Positions 1 to 7,505 of a stretch of 16,555 bases of DNA are shown piece after piece. The position numbers and the translations under genes were made by a program. Source of the stretch: Paracoccaceae bacterium (GTDB taxonomy: Bacteria; Pseudomonadota; Alphaproteobacteria; Rhodobacterales; Rhodobacteraceae); the NCBI GenBank assembly GCA_023260935.1, contig JALQTL010000364.1:1-16555 (forward strand), written 5' to 3'. The notes below the pieces were generated by a model. The model had not been told where the DNA came from and searched no databases. It worked only from the letters and a program-made list of their open reading frames with translations. Every line of letters begins with the position of its first letter. The first letter of the stretch is position 1.

Positions 1-2
1 AG

Positions 3-467
3 ACCTTCATGATCTCGGCCGAGCGCGGGCATGGGGTGGCCGATCTGCGGGAATGGCTGGCGGCCGAAATTCCCGAAGGTCCATGGTTCTATCCCGAGGA
101 CCAGATCGCCGACCTGCCGATGCGGATGATCGCAGCCGAAATGACGCGTGAAAAGCTGACCCTGCGCCTGCACGAGGAACTGCCCTATCAGCTGACCGTC
201 GAAACCGAGAAATGGGAAGACCGGCCCGACGGATCGACGCGGATTGACCAGATCGTCTATGTCGCACGCGATGGCCACAAGGGGATCGTTCTGGGCAACA
301 AGGGCGAGACGATCAAGCAGGTGGGGCAGGCCGCGCGGGCCGAGATTGCCAGTTTTCTTGACCGCCCGGTGCATCTGTTCCTGACCGTGAAGGTGCGCGA
401 GAACTGGCAGGAAGAGGCCGAGCGCTATTCCGAAATGGGGCTGGACTTCAAGGATGGCGATGCCTGA
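3..467 (+). CDS. era: GTPase Era, C-terminal part (5' end outside window)
   Basis: Era is an essential GTPase that binds the 3' end of 16S rRNA and helps mature the 30S ribosomal subunit. Only the last ~154 residues lie here; the G domain is off the left edge, so the frame is open from base 3 and no start is assigned. What remains is the linker plus the C-terminal type II KH domain. The RNA-binding loop reads GIVLGNKGETIK, followed by an alpha helix and the conserved FLTVKVRENW strand close to the end. The stop is TGA at 465–467. DUF1491 and recO follow on the same strand, a common order in alphaproteobacteria. Nothing in the visible part looks damaged. The family call is very secure; only the missing N-terminus cannot be checked. 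Confidence 0.95.
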   Translation, partial: TFMISAERGHGVADLREWLAAEIPEGPWFYPEDQIADLPMRMIAAEMTREKLTLRLHEELPYQLTVETEKWEDRPDGSTRIDQIVYVARDGHKGIVLGNKGETIKQVGQAARAEIASFLDRPVHLFLTVKVRENWQEEAERYSEMGLDFKDGDA

Positions 468-490
468 GGGCGTGCCACCGATCCGGGGGG

Positions 491-524
491 CGGGCTTGGG
501 GGGCATCGAGCCCCCGCGCGCCCG
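491..524 (+). terminator. G/C-rich hairpin after era, without a T run
   Basis: GGGGGC (499–504) and GCCCCC (510–515) pair around an ATCGA loop, and outer CGGGC (491–495)/GCCCG (520–524) can extend the stem with a small internal mismatch. It sits 24 bases after the era stop, but no run of T follows. It may be a weak terminator, an mRNA-stabilising structure or simply G/C-rich intergenic sequence. Confidence 0.4.
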
Positions 525-572
525 CGTTGCCACGGAAAGCCGTGACGGGCCGCGGCGCTGGCGGGGGCGGGC

Positions 573-911
573 ATGACGCTGCGCCTTGCCTCGCGGTTCT
601 GGGTGGATGCCTATCTGAGAAGGCTTCGGCTGGCCGATATCCCGGCCTTTGTGGTGGCCCATGGCGACGATACCGCCGGCGCCGTGCTGGTCAAACTTTC
701 CACGCTGGACGGCCGGGCACGGCTGTTTCAGCGCAGCTATGACCTGACGACAGGGGGGCGGGTCTGGGTGGTGATGACCGATGGGGCCGAGGCGGATGTG
801 GATGACGCGATCCGCCGGCAACGCGGTCGTGACCCGGATCTATGGGTCATCGAGGTCGAAGACCGCGCGGGGCGCAGCCTTCTGGCCGAGGATGGCCTTT
901 CTTCGGATTGA
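573..911 (+). CDS. DUF1491 family protein
   Basis: This is a 112-residue soluble protein of the alphaproteobacterial DUF1491 family, whose function is unknown. The typical layout is visible: an N-terminal segment with RFWVDAYLRRL, then PAFVVAHGDDTAGAVLVKL, then the family-typical RQRGRDPDLWVIEVED near the C-terminus. There is no signal peptide or membrane segment. The ATG at 573 is chosen because it gives the usual family length and start; the ribosome binding site upstream is only a G-rich stretch. It lies between era and recO, which is where the family is usually found in this lineage, so a link to ribosome or DNA maintenance can be suspected only from context. The family assignment rests on recognised sequence pattern, not on a search. 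Confidence 0.88.
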   Translation: MTLRLASRFWVDAYLRRLRLADIPAFVVAHGDDTAGAVLVKLSTLDGRARLFQRSYDLTTGGRVWVVMTDGAEADVDDAIRRQRGRDPDLWVIEVEDRAGRSLLAEDGLSSD

Positions 912-957
912 AGCGCCGGCTCTTGCGCCCGGTCTGGTGCGGGGGCATCGTCCGGCG

Positions 958-1683
958 ATGGAGTGGCGCGACGAAGGGGTGCTTTTGTCCATGCGTCTGC
1001 ATGGCGAAGGCTCTGCGATCATCGAGGTTTTCACAGGTGCCCATGGCCGGCATCTGGGCGTGGTGCGCGGGGGCGCGTCGCGGAAGATGGCGGCCATCCT
1101 GCAACCGGGCACCCAATTGCAGCTGGACTGGCGGGCCCGGCTGGAAGGCCATATGGGCGCGTTCCGGGTGGAACCCCTTAAATCGCGCGCGGTTCTGCTG
1201 GAAGACCCTGCCGCACTGGCCGCACTGGGGGCTGTCTGCGCGCTGGTGCACGCCACCCTGCCCGAGCGCGACCCGCATCCGGTGCTTTACGCCCGGTCGC
1301 TTGCGCTGTTGGACCAGATGGCGGCCGGAAAGGACTGGGTCGGGCTTTACCTGCGCTGGGAGCTCACCTTGCTGGAAGAGATCGGCTTCGGGCTGGATCT
1401 GCAACGCTGCGCGCTGACCGGAGCGAGGGACGATCTGGCCTTTGTCAGCCCCCGGTCCGGGCGCGCGGTCAGCCGCGCGGCGGCAGGGGACTGGGCACCG
1501 CGTCTGCTGCCCTTGCCGCAAGTGCTGCTGGGACAAGGCCCCGCGACTGAGGCAGAGATTGGCCAGTCGCTTGATCTTACGGGGCATTTTCTGGCCCGGG
1601 CGCTTGTGGACCGCCTCGGCGGGCAGGCGGGCTTGCCCGAAGCCCGGGCGCGCCTTGTGGCGCGGCTGGCCCGTAGCGTTTGA
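958..1683 (+). CDS. recO: DNA repair protein RecO
   Basis: RecO helps RecR load RecA onto SSB-coated single-stranded DNA in the RecFOR recombination pathway. The product from ATG 958 is 241 residues, normal for the family. Residues 1–80 form the N-terminal OB-fold (MEWRDEGVLLS, then the HGRHLGVVRGGASRK stretch that fits the family's DNA-binding strand), followed by the helical C-terminal domain. The frame stays open upstream to 781, but that part overlaps the DUF1491 gene in another frame and does not resemble RecO, so 958 is preferred. The four-cysteine zinc site known from some RecO proteins is not present: only one Cys remains in the corresponding loop (RCALTGARDDLAFVSPRSG), while the SPRSGRAVS part is kept. 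It follows DUF1491 by 46 bases and probably shares its transcript. Confidence 0.93.
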   Translation: MEWRDEGVLLSMRLHGEGSAIIEVFTGAHGRHLGVVRGGASRKMAAILQPGTQLQLDWRARLEGHMGAFRVEPLKSRAVLLEDPAALAALGAVCALVHATLPERDPHPVLYARSLALLDQMAAGKDWVGLYLRWELTLLEEIGFGLDLQRCALTGARDDLAFVSPRSGRAVSRAAAGDWAPRLLPLPQVLLGQGPATEAEIGQSLDLTGHFLARALVDRLGGQAGLPEARARLVARLARSV

Positions 1684-1749
1684 GCCGTTCCCGACGCGGC
1701 TTGTCGCGGATGGCTCAGACGGCGTGCCGAAAAATCGGGCAGATGGATC

Positions 1750-2967
1750 ATGGCGACGCGTTACCTTCCGATCTTTCTGAAGCATTCCCCGACACCGAAG
1801 GTGCAGAATTTCGCCTTGCTTGCGGGGATGGAAGCGGCGGTGCGTGGCACGTTGATCTCGGCCATGCCGCTGGCGGTCTATGATGCTGTCGGCAGTGCCG
1901 AAAGCACTTCGGCCGCCTATTTTGTTGCCGGGATCGTTTCCTTGATCTGGGGCCTGTTCGTGCCCTGGGGCACGCGCTTCATCCCGCGCCGCTGGATGTA
2001 TTCGCTGGGCTGCGCCATGTATGTTCTGGGCATGGCGCTGGCGATCCTTGGGGAAAGCTGGTCACTGCCCCTGGCGCTGATGGCGCTTGCGATGGCCACG
2101 GCGACCACCTTCGTCTGCCTGAACGCCTATATCCTTGACTACATCGACCGGCAGAATCTGGGACGAAGCCAGTCGATGCAGATGGTCTTTGCCGCTGGCC
2201 CCTGGGCCATCGGGCCGCTGGTCGGGGTCTGGCTAAGGTCTGTCTGGGCGCCGCTGCCTTTTCTGGTGGCGGGTGGTTTCGCCCTGGCCCTGCTGGTGGT
2301 GTTCTGGGTGCTTCGGCTGGGCAATGGCAAGCAGATCACCCGGGCCAAGGGGCCGGCCGCAAACCCGCTGGCCTATCTGGGCCGTTTCTTCCGGCAACCA
2401 CGTCTGATTGCGGGCTGGCTTTTTGCCGTGATCCGTTCCTGCGGCTGGTGGGTCTATGTGGTCTATCTGCCCATCTTCTGCATCGAGGCGGGTCTGGGCG
2501 ACAAGGTAGGGGGGCTTGCGCTTTCCATCACCAACACGCTGCTGTTCCTTTCGCCGCTGATCCTGCGGATGGCGCGGCGGGCTTCGGTTCGTGTGGCGGT
2601 CAGAGCGGCCTTCGGCGCCTGCACCTTCGCCTTTCTGGCCGCGGCGCTGCTGTCACCGATGCCCTGGCTGACGGTGGTTTCCTGCATGGTGGCATCGGTT
2701 CTGCTGGTGACGTTGGACGTGGTGGGGGGGCTGCCCTTCCTGATGGCGGTCAAACCAAGCGAGCGGACCGAGATGTCGGCCGTGTATTCCAGTTTTCGGG
2801 ATGTCTCGGGCATCTTGACGCCGGGCGCGGCCTGGATGGTGCTGCTTGTGGCGCCGCTGCCGGGGATATTTGTTGCGGCCAGCGCGGCAATGGCGGCTTG
2901 CTGGGTGGTGGCGGGACGACTGCATCCCCGGCTGGGGGTTATGCGGCCGTCACGCGGGCGGGTGTGA
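1750..2967 (+). CDS. MFS-type membrane transporter, substrate unknown
   Basis: This 405-residue, very hydrophobic protein has about 11–12 predicted membrane segments. They run in two halves separated by a polar loop near residues 190–215 (RLGNGKQITRAKGPAANPL), the classic major facilitator layout. Small basic loops such as RFIPRR (about residues 76–81) and RMARRASVR follow membrane segments, as in MFS loops. No substrate-specific motif is recognisable to me. The ATG at 1750 is the first good start after the recO stop, 66 bases away; an ATG at 1743 is in another frame. It ends the plus-strand run and is followed by a strong hairpin at 3004–3024. Family confidence is good, but the transported compound cannot be inferred. 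Confidence 0.82.
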   Translation: MATRYLPIFLKHSPTPKVQNFALLAGMEAAVRGTLISAMPLAVYDAVGSAESTSAAYFVAGIVSLIWGLFVPWGTRFIPRRWMYSLGCAMYVLGMALAILGESWSLPLALMALAMATATTFVCLNAYILDYIDRQNLGRSQSMQMVFAAGPWAIGPLVGVWLRSVWAPLPFLVAGGFALALLVVFWVLRLGNGKQITRAKGPAANPLAYLGRFFRQPRLIAGWLFAVIRSCGWWVYVVYLPIFCIEAGLGDKVGGLALSITNTLLFLSPLILRMARRASVRVAVRAAFGACTFAFLAAALLSPMPWLTVVSCMVASVLLVTLDVVGGLPFLMAVKPSERTEMSAVYSSFRDVSGILTPGAAWMVLLVAPLPGIFVAASAAMAACWVVAGRLHPRLGVMRPSRGRV

Positions 2968-3003
2968 TCCCCGCGAACGGATTGCCCCGAACCGGACCCG
3001 TGC

Positions 3004-3024
3004 AGGGGGGCTTTATGCCCCCCT
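3004..3024 (+). terminator. Hairpin between converging MFS gene and mcd
   Basis: AGGGGGGC (3004–3011) and GCCCCCCT (3017–3024) form a perfect 8-bp stem around a TTTAT loop, 36 bases after the MFS stop and 31 bases before the mcd stop codon on the other strand. On the plus strand it is followed by CAGGATATTTTCG, a weak T-rich tract, so it probably ends transcription from the left and may also act on mcd transcripts. Confidence 0.7.
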
Positions 3025-3055
3025 CAGGATATTTTCGAACAGATGAAGGGAAGGA

Positions 3056-4720
3056 TCAGTCGAGCAGGCGCCGCGCAATGACCTGGGCCTGAATTTCGGC
3101 CGCGCCTTCGAAGATGTTGAGGATGCGGGCATCGCAAAGGATGCGGCTGATCTGGTATTCCAGCGCAAAGCCGTTGCCGCCGTGGATCTGCAAGGCATTG
3201 TCGGCCGCGGCCCAGGCCACGCGGGCGCCCAGAAGCTTTGCCATCCCCGCCTCAAGATCGCAGCGCTTGTCATGGTCTTTTTGCCAGGCGCTGAAATAGG
3301 TGAGCTGCCGGGCAATCATGATTTCAACCGCCATCATCGCAAGCTTGCCTGCCACCCGCGGGAATGCGATCAGCGGTTTGCCGAACTGCTTGCGGTCTTC
3401 GGCATATTGCAGGCCCACGTCCAGCGCCGATTGCGCCACGCCGATGGCGCGGGCGGCGGTCTGGATGCGGGCGCTTTCGAAGGTTTGCATCAGCTGCTTG
3501 AAGCCCTGACCTTCGACACCGCCCAGCAGGTTTTCGGACTTGACCTTGAAGTCGTCGAAGTTGACCGTGTATTCCTTCATGCCGCGATAGCCCAGCACCT
3601 CGATCTCGCCGCCGGAAAGGCCCGGGTCGACGAAGGGGGCTTCATCTGTTCCGGGTGTCTTTTCGGCAAGGAACATCGACAGGCCGCGGTAATCGGTGGT
3701 GCCCTCCACCGTGCGGGCCAGAACGGTCATCACATGGGTGCGCGCGGCATGGGTGATCCATGTCTTGTTGCCAGTGATCGACCAGCCGTCGGCCTCTTGG
3801 CGGGCGCGGGTTCGCAGGCTGCCCAGATCAGACCCGGTATTTGGTTCGGTGAAGACAGCCGTGGGCAGAATTTCGCCCGAGGCCAGCTTGGGCAGCCACT
3901 GCGCCTTCTGGTCTGGCGTCCCGCCGCACAGGATCAGTTCGGCCGCGATTTCGGATCGTGTGCCCAGACTGCCTACGCCGATATACCCGCGCGAGAGTTC
4001 TTCCGACACGACGACCATGCTGGCCTTCGACAGGCCGAAGCCGCCGAATTCCTCGGGGATGGTCAGGCCGAACACCCCCATTTCGGCCAGTTTCCGGATG
4101 ATCTCCATCGGGATCAGTTCGTCCTTCAGGTGCCATTCATGGGCGTAAGGTTTTACCTCATCCTCGGCAAAGCGGCGGAACTGGTCGCGGATCATTTCCA
4201 GTTCCTCGTCCAGCCCTGTGGCGCCGAAGGTGGCGTTCGCCCGGCCTTCGCGCATCAGCGCCACAAGCCGTGCCCGGGCGGCGGTTGTGTTGCCGTGGGC
4301 CATCAGGCTGCGGGCCGCAGTGCCGGGCGCCGCCGGAACCAGATCCAGATCCTGCAAGCGGGCGATCTCGCCCTGACTCATGGCGATGCCGCCATGGATC
4401 TGGTTGAGGTATTCGCCAAAGCCGATTTGCAGGATCAGTGCTTCGGTTTCGCCGAATTTGCCATCGGCCTGAAGCCGGCCGGCCCAAGCCTGCAACTGAC
4501 GCAGCGATTCAGTGTAGGTTGCCAGCCATGCAAGGGCATGTGCGGCATGCTGGCGTTCTTCCATGGCCGCATTCGACACCTTGCCGCCCACCGTCACGGC
4601 CGTGCGCAGGTTTTCGCGTGCTGCGGCGAACAGGGCTTCCACTTCGGGCAGGGCTGCCGCTGTCAGCGTGGCGATATCCGCCAGAAGCGGGGTGGCGAGG
4701 GGCTGTCCATCATGGGGCAT
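3056..4720 (-). CDS. mcd: (2S)-methylsuccinyl-CoA dehydrogenase (acyl-CoA dehydrogenase family)
   Basis: The product is a 554-residue FAD enzyme expected to oxidise (2S)-methylsuccinyl-CoA to mesaconyl-CoA in the ethylmalonyl-CoA pathway of acetyl-CoA assimilation, passing electrons to ETF. Residues ~1–168 are a helical N-terminal extension absent from ordinary acyl-CoA dehydrogenases and known from Mcd. The acyl-CoA dehydrogenase core follows, with TIPEEFGGFGLSKASM, the FTEPNTGSDLGSL flavin/substrate segment, ITGNKTWITHA and QIHGGNGF. Near the end, FEGAAEIQ holds Glu538 at the usual catalytic-base position. The start at 4720 has AGGAA seven bases upstream; the frame is open to 4786 but that part is not family-like. 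It converges with the MFS gene and diverges from the TSUP gene. Mcd rather than a generic acyl-CoA dehydrogenase is inferred from the extension and length. Confidence 0.87.
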   Translation of the reverse strand: MPHDGQPLATPLLADIATLTAAALPEVEALFAAARENLRTAVTVGGKVSNAAMEERQHAAHALAWLATYTESLRQLQAWAGRLQADGKFGETEALILQIGFGEYLNQIHGGIAMSQGEIARLQDLDLVPAAPGTAARSLMAHGNTTAARARLVALMREGRANATFGATGLDEELEMIRDQFRRFAEDEVKPYAHEWHLKDELIPMEIIRKLAEMGVFGLTIPEEFGGFGLSKASMVVVSEELSRGYIGVGSLGTRSEIAAELILCGGTPDQKAQWLPKLASGEILPTAVFTEPNTGSDLGSLRTRARQEADGWSITGNKTWITHAARTHVMTVLARTVEGTTDYRGLSMFLAEKTPGTDEAPFVDPGLSGGEIEVLGYRGMKEYTVNFDDFKVKSENLLGGVEGQGFKQLMQTFESARIQTAARAIGVAQSALDVGLQYAEDRKQFGKPLIAFPRVAGKLAMMAVEIMIARQLTYFSAWQKDHDKRCDLEAGMAKLLGARVAWAAADNALQIHGGNGFALEYQISRILCDARILNIFEGAAEIQAQVIARRLLD

Positions 4721-4768
4721 GACGCGATTCCTGTCTGTGGAGTCTGCGGGTGCGATCCGCCTAAACTG

Positions 4769-4786
4769 TTTGCAGTTGCAGCGCAA
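4769..4786. promoter_or_regulatory. TTTGCA-type tandem hexamers in the mcd/TSUP promoter region
   Basis: Three adjoining hexamers, TTTGCA, GTTGCA and GCGCAA, lie directly next to the predicted -10 elements for both divergent genes. TTTGCAAA-type sites are known for the short-chain fatty acyl-CoA regulators of this lineage (ScfR group: PccR, RamB), some of which control acyl-CoA assimilation genes. Assigning this site to such a regulator is inference; the match is partial. Confidence 0.35.
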
Positions 4787-4812
4787 TATAATTTCAATGG
4801 GCGCCGCGGCAA
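4785..4812 (-). promoter_or_regulatory. Candidate promoter of mcd
   Basis: Read on the minus strand, TTGCCG (4807–4812) and TATATT (4785–4790) are spaced by 16 bases, leaving a leader of about 60 bases before the mcd start. The -10 is good, the -35 is moderate. The motif overlaps the opposite-strand TATAAT at 4787–4792. Confidence 0.4.
4787..4792 (+). promoter_or_regulatory. Candidate -10 box for the TSUP gene
   Basis: TATAAT is a perfect -10 consensus 105 bases upstream of the chosen TSUP start. No convincing -35 is found at 16–18 bases upstream, so this promoter would need an activator or is fortuitous. Confidence 0.3.
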
Positions 4813-4896
4813 GGATTGAAAGTGTCGCATCCTGTTTGGCGCTTCGGGGCGGCTTTCGGCCTTTCCTTTCCTGCCCCGGCAGGCGAAAAGGCCGCC

Positions 4897-5676
4897 ATGT
4901 TGGCAGAGCTTCTGAAAGTTGCGAACCTTGACCCAGGCCAGGTGATCCTGGCCTGTGCGGTTACATTTTTTGCTGGATTTGTGAAGGGCGCGGTTGGATT
5001 TGCCATGCCGCTGATCATGATCTCGGCTTTTTCCAGCTTTCTGCCGCCCGATGTGGCGCTTGCCGGGCTGATCCTGCCGACGGTGGTGACGAATTTCTCG
5101 CAGGCCTTTCGGCAGGGCATCGGCCCGGCGGTCGAGACCGCGCGCATCTACCGGCGGTTTCTGATCGGCACCATGGTCTTCATCCTGGTGTCGGCGCAGT
5201 TCTTCGACGATCTGCCCCGTATGGCCTATCTTTTGTTGCTGGGGGTGCCGGTTTCGGCTTTTGCGGCGTTGCAGCTGGCCGGTGTGCCGCTGGCCCTGCG
5301 GCTGGAGCATCGCACCCGCGCTGAATGGGGGCTGGGGATCATCGGCGGGCTTTATGGCGGCGTTTCCGGCATCTGGGGGCCGCCGCTTCTGGTGTATTTG
5401 TTGTCGACCGGGGTGGAAAAGCGCCAGATGGTGCGCGCGCAGGGGGTGGTCTTTCTGCTGGGGGCCATCACGCTGTTGGCGGCGCATCTGGGCACCGGCC
5501 TGCTGTCAGGGGGACGGCTGGCATTTTCAGTGCTGCTGGTTCTTCCGGCGCAACTGGGCATGGTGCTGGGCTTCCGGCTTCAGGACCGGCTGCCGCAGGC
5601 GCGGTTTCGCAAGATCACGCAGGCGCTTCTGGTGGTTTCGGGCCTGAACCTCGTTCGTCAGGCACTCTTGGGCTAG
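4897..5676 (+). CDS. TSUP (TauE/SafE) family anion permease
   Basis: This 259-residue inner-membrane protein belongs to the TSUP family, whose characterised members move sulfite, sulfonates or related organic anions. The family hallmark is repeated. In the first half, FFAGFVKGAVGFAMPLIMI (about residues 20–40) is typical; in the second half, GIIGGLYGGVSGIWGPPLL matches the glycine-rich repeat. About seven to eight membrane segments are visible. ATG 4897 is preferred because it gives a normal length and a purine-rich stretch lies just upstream; the frame continues back to a TTG at 4816, but that extension is not family-like. The gene diverges from mcd and converges with pckA. The shared promoter with mcd raises the possibility of an organic-acid substrate, but the sequence does not decide this. 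Confidence 0.85.
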   Translation: MLAELLKVANLDPGQVILACAVTFFAGFVKGAVGFAMPLIMISAFSSFLPPDVALAGLILPTVVTNFSQAFRQGIGPAVETARIYRRFLIGTMVFILVSAQFFDDLPRMAYLLLLGVPVSAFAALQLAGVPLALRLEHRTRAEWGLGIIGGLYGGVSGIWGPPLLVYLLSTGVEKRQMVRAQGVVFLLGAITLLAAHLGTGLLSGGRLAFSVLLVLPAQLGMVLGFRLQDRLPQARFRKITQALLVVSGLNLVRQALLG

Positions 5677-5690
5677 GCCGCCGCGGCATG

Positions 5691-5721
5691 AAAAAGCCCC
5701 CGCAACCATGGGCGCGGGGGC
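5691..5721 (-). terminator. Intrinsic terminator of pckA
   Basis: On the minus strand, GCCCCCGC and GCGGGGGC (5714–5721 with 5696–5703) form a perfect 8-bp stem with a 10-base loop, followed by five T residues (AAAAA at 5691–5695 on the plus strand). It begins 25 bases after the pckA stop. The same stem could also serve the converging TSUP gene, although without a T run on that strand. Confidence 0.85.
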
Positions 5722-5746
5722 GATGTCGCAGACAAGCGTTGCAGGC

Positions 5747-7345
5747 TCAGCCGATGGCGGCGGCCTTCACGTCATCATCGATATAGGGCACATACTGCCC
5801 GAAGTTCTTCGAGAACATCTCGACCAGTTTGGCAGCCTGTGCGTCATAGGCGGACTTGTCGGCCCAGGTGTCGCGCGGGCTCAGCAGGATCGGGTCCACG
5901 TCATGCGCGGCGACCGGCACTTCAAAACCGAAGTTCGGGTCGCGGCGGAATTCGGCCCCGTTCAGAGATCCATCCAGCGCGGCCGACAGCAGGGCGCGGG
6001 TTGCCTTGATCGGCATGCGCTTGCCGGTGCCATAGGCGCCGCCGGTCCAGCCGGTGTTCACCAGCCAGCAAGTCGCGCCGGTCTTGAGGATCTTTTCCTG
6101 CAAGAGCTTGCCATATACCTCGGGCCGGCGCGGCATGAAGGGGGCGCCGAAACAGGTGCTGAAGGTGGGCTGCGGTTCGGTAACGCCGCGTTCGGTTCCC
6201 GCAACTTTCGAGGTGAAGCCCGACAGGAAGTGATACATCGCCTGTGCCGGCGAAAGCCGCGCGATCGGGGGAAGCACGCCGAAAGCATCGCAGGTCAGCA
6301 TCACCACATGGCGCGGATGGCCGCCAAGCGCGGTTGCCGAGGCGTTCGAAATCGCTTCCAGCGGATAGGCGCAGCGGGTGTTGTCGGTCAGCGAATTGTC
6401 GGTGAAGTCAAGTTCCAGCGTTTCGGGATCATAGACCATATTCTCGATCACCGTGCCAAAGCGGCTGGTGGTGGCATAGATCTCGGGCTCGGCTTCGGGG
6501 TTCAGGTTGATGGTCTTTGCATAGCAGCCACCTTCGAAGTTGAAGATGCCGCGATCCGACCAGCCGTGTTCGTCATCGCCAATCAGGGTGCGGTCGGGGC
6601 TGGCCGAAAGGGTGGTTTTGCCCGTGCCGGACAGGCCGAAGAACACGGCCGCATCCACCGGGTTGCCGATGGCGTGGTTGGCACTGCAGTGCATGGCCAT
6701 CACACCCTTGCCGGGCAGGATGTAGTTCAGAATGGTGAAGACGGATTTCTTGTTCTCGCCGGCATAGGCGGTGTTGCCGATCAGCACGGTTTTTTCGTCG
6801 AAATTCAGCGCGATCACCGTTTCGCTGCGGCAGCCGTGGCGGGCTGGATCGGCCTTGAAGCTGGGGCAGTTGATGATCGTCCATTCCGGATCGAAAGTAT
6901 CCAGCTCCGACCGGTCGGGGCGGCGCAGCAGGTGGCGGATGAACAGCCCGTGCCAGGCCAGTTCCGTTACCACCCGCACGTCAAGCCGGTGAACCGGGTC
7001 GGCCCCGGCATAAAGATCCTGCACGAAATAGTCGCGGCCTTTCATGTGGGCCAGCATGTCTGCCTTCAGGCGGGCAAAGGCATCGGGCGCCATCGGCGCG
7101 TTGTTTTCCCACCAGATCGTGTCTTCTACCGCAGCGGTGCGGACCACGAACTTGTCCTTGGGCGACCGTCCGGTGAACTTGCCCGTCGTGCAAAGGAATG
7201 CGCCGCCATTGCCAAGGCGACCCTCTCCCCGCTTGACCGCCGCTTCGACCAGTACGGGTTCGATGCTGTTATAATAGACGTTGCCCAGTCCCGTAATGCC
7301 TTGTGCGTCGAGGGTACGGTTAGGGTTCACGCGTCCGTTGGTCAT
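5747..7345 (-). CDS. pckA: Phosphoenolpyruvate carboxykinase (ATP)
   Basis: PckA converts oxaloacetate and ATP to phosphoenolpyruvate, CO2 and ADP, the first committed step of gluconeogenesis. The 532-residue product is full length for the ATP-dependent enzyme. Visible motifs are FTGRSPKDKF (residues 57–66, substrate region), MHCSANHAIGN (218–228), the P-loop GLSGTGKTT (237–245) with Lys243, and LIGDDEHGWSDRGIFN (254–269) with the metal-binding aspartates. The start ATG at 7345 has GGGAG eight bases upstream. The gene diverges from chvI across a 365-base control region that holds a candidate operator and a leader hairpin, and ends at a clear intrinsic terminator. Adjacency of pckA to chvI/chvG is also seen in rhizobia. 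No defect is visible. Confidence 0.97.
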   Translation of the reverse strand: MTNGRVNPNRTLDAQGITGLGNVYYNSIEPVLVEAAVKRGEGRLGNGGAFLCTTGKFTGRSPKDKFVVRTAAVEDTIWWENNAPMAPDAFARLKADMLAHMKGRDYFVQDLYAGADPVHRLDVRVVTELAWHGLFIRHLLRRPDRSELDTFDPEWTIINCPSFKADPARHGCRSETVIALNFDEKTVLIGNTAYAGENKKSVFTILNYILPGKGVMAMHCSANHAIGNPVDAAVFFGLSGTGKTTLSASPDRTLIGDDEHGWSDRGIFNFEGGCYAKTINLNPEAEPEIYATTSRFGTVIENMVYDPETLELDFTDNSLTDNTRCAYPLEAISNASATALGGHPRHVVMLTCDAFGVLPPIARLSPAQAMYHFLSGFTSKVAGTERGVTEPQPTFSTCFGAPFMPRRPEVYGKLLQEKILKTGATCWLVNTGWTGGAYGTGKRMPIKATRALLSAALDGSLNGAEFRRDPNFGFEVPVAAHDVDPILLSPRDTWADKSAYDAQAAKLVEMFSKNFGQYVPYIDDDVKAAAIG

Positions 7346-7362
7346 CCTGCAAGCTCCCGATG

Positions 7363-7380
7363 CCGCGCATAATTGCGCGG
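7363..7380 (-). promoter_or_regulatory. Leader hairpin just upstream of the pckA ribosome binding site
   Basis: CCGCGCA (7363–7369) and TGCGCGG (7374–7380) form a perfect 7-bp stem with a TAAT plus-strand loop, 18–35 bases before the pckA start codon. In the pckA mRNA it would lie immediately 5' of the ribosome binding site, where it could affect stability or ribosome access. The structure is seen; the function is inference. Confidence 0.45.
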
Positions 7381-7505
7381 GTGTTGTCGGTCAATTTTCG
7401 GCATGCTCCTCAAGGAGATACCGGAGCACCCCCCGGGCCAGGGAGGGGTGTCTCGATTGCCCTATAGCATGTGGATCATAAAGCAGAACAGGACGCTTTG
7501 GCACA

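Noticed and set aside
781..957. Upstream extension of the recO frame
   Set aside because: It overlaps the DUF1491 gene in another frame and does not resemble RecO; ATG 958 starts the conserved MEWRDEGVLL.
3182..4819. Long 545-codon plus-strand open frame opposite mcd
   Set aside because: It is the antisense of a clear acyl-CoA dehydrogenase gene, has no family resemblance, and arises from high G+C codon usage.
5708..7372. Long 554-codon plus-strand open frame opposite pckA
   Set aside because: pckA on the minus strand has all catalytic motifs; the opposite frame is compositionally odd and matches nothing.
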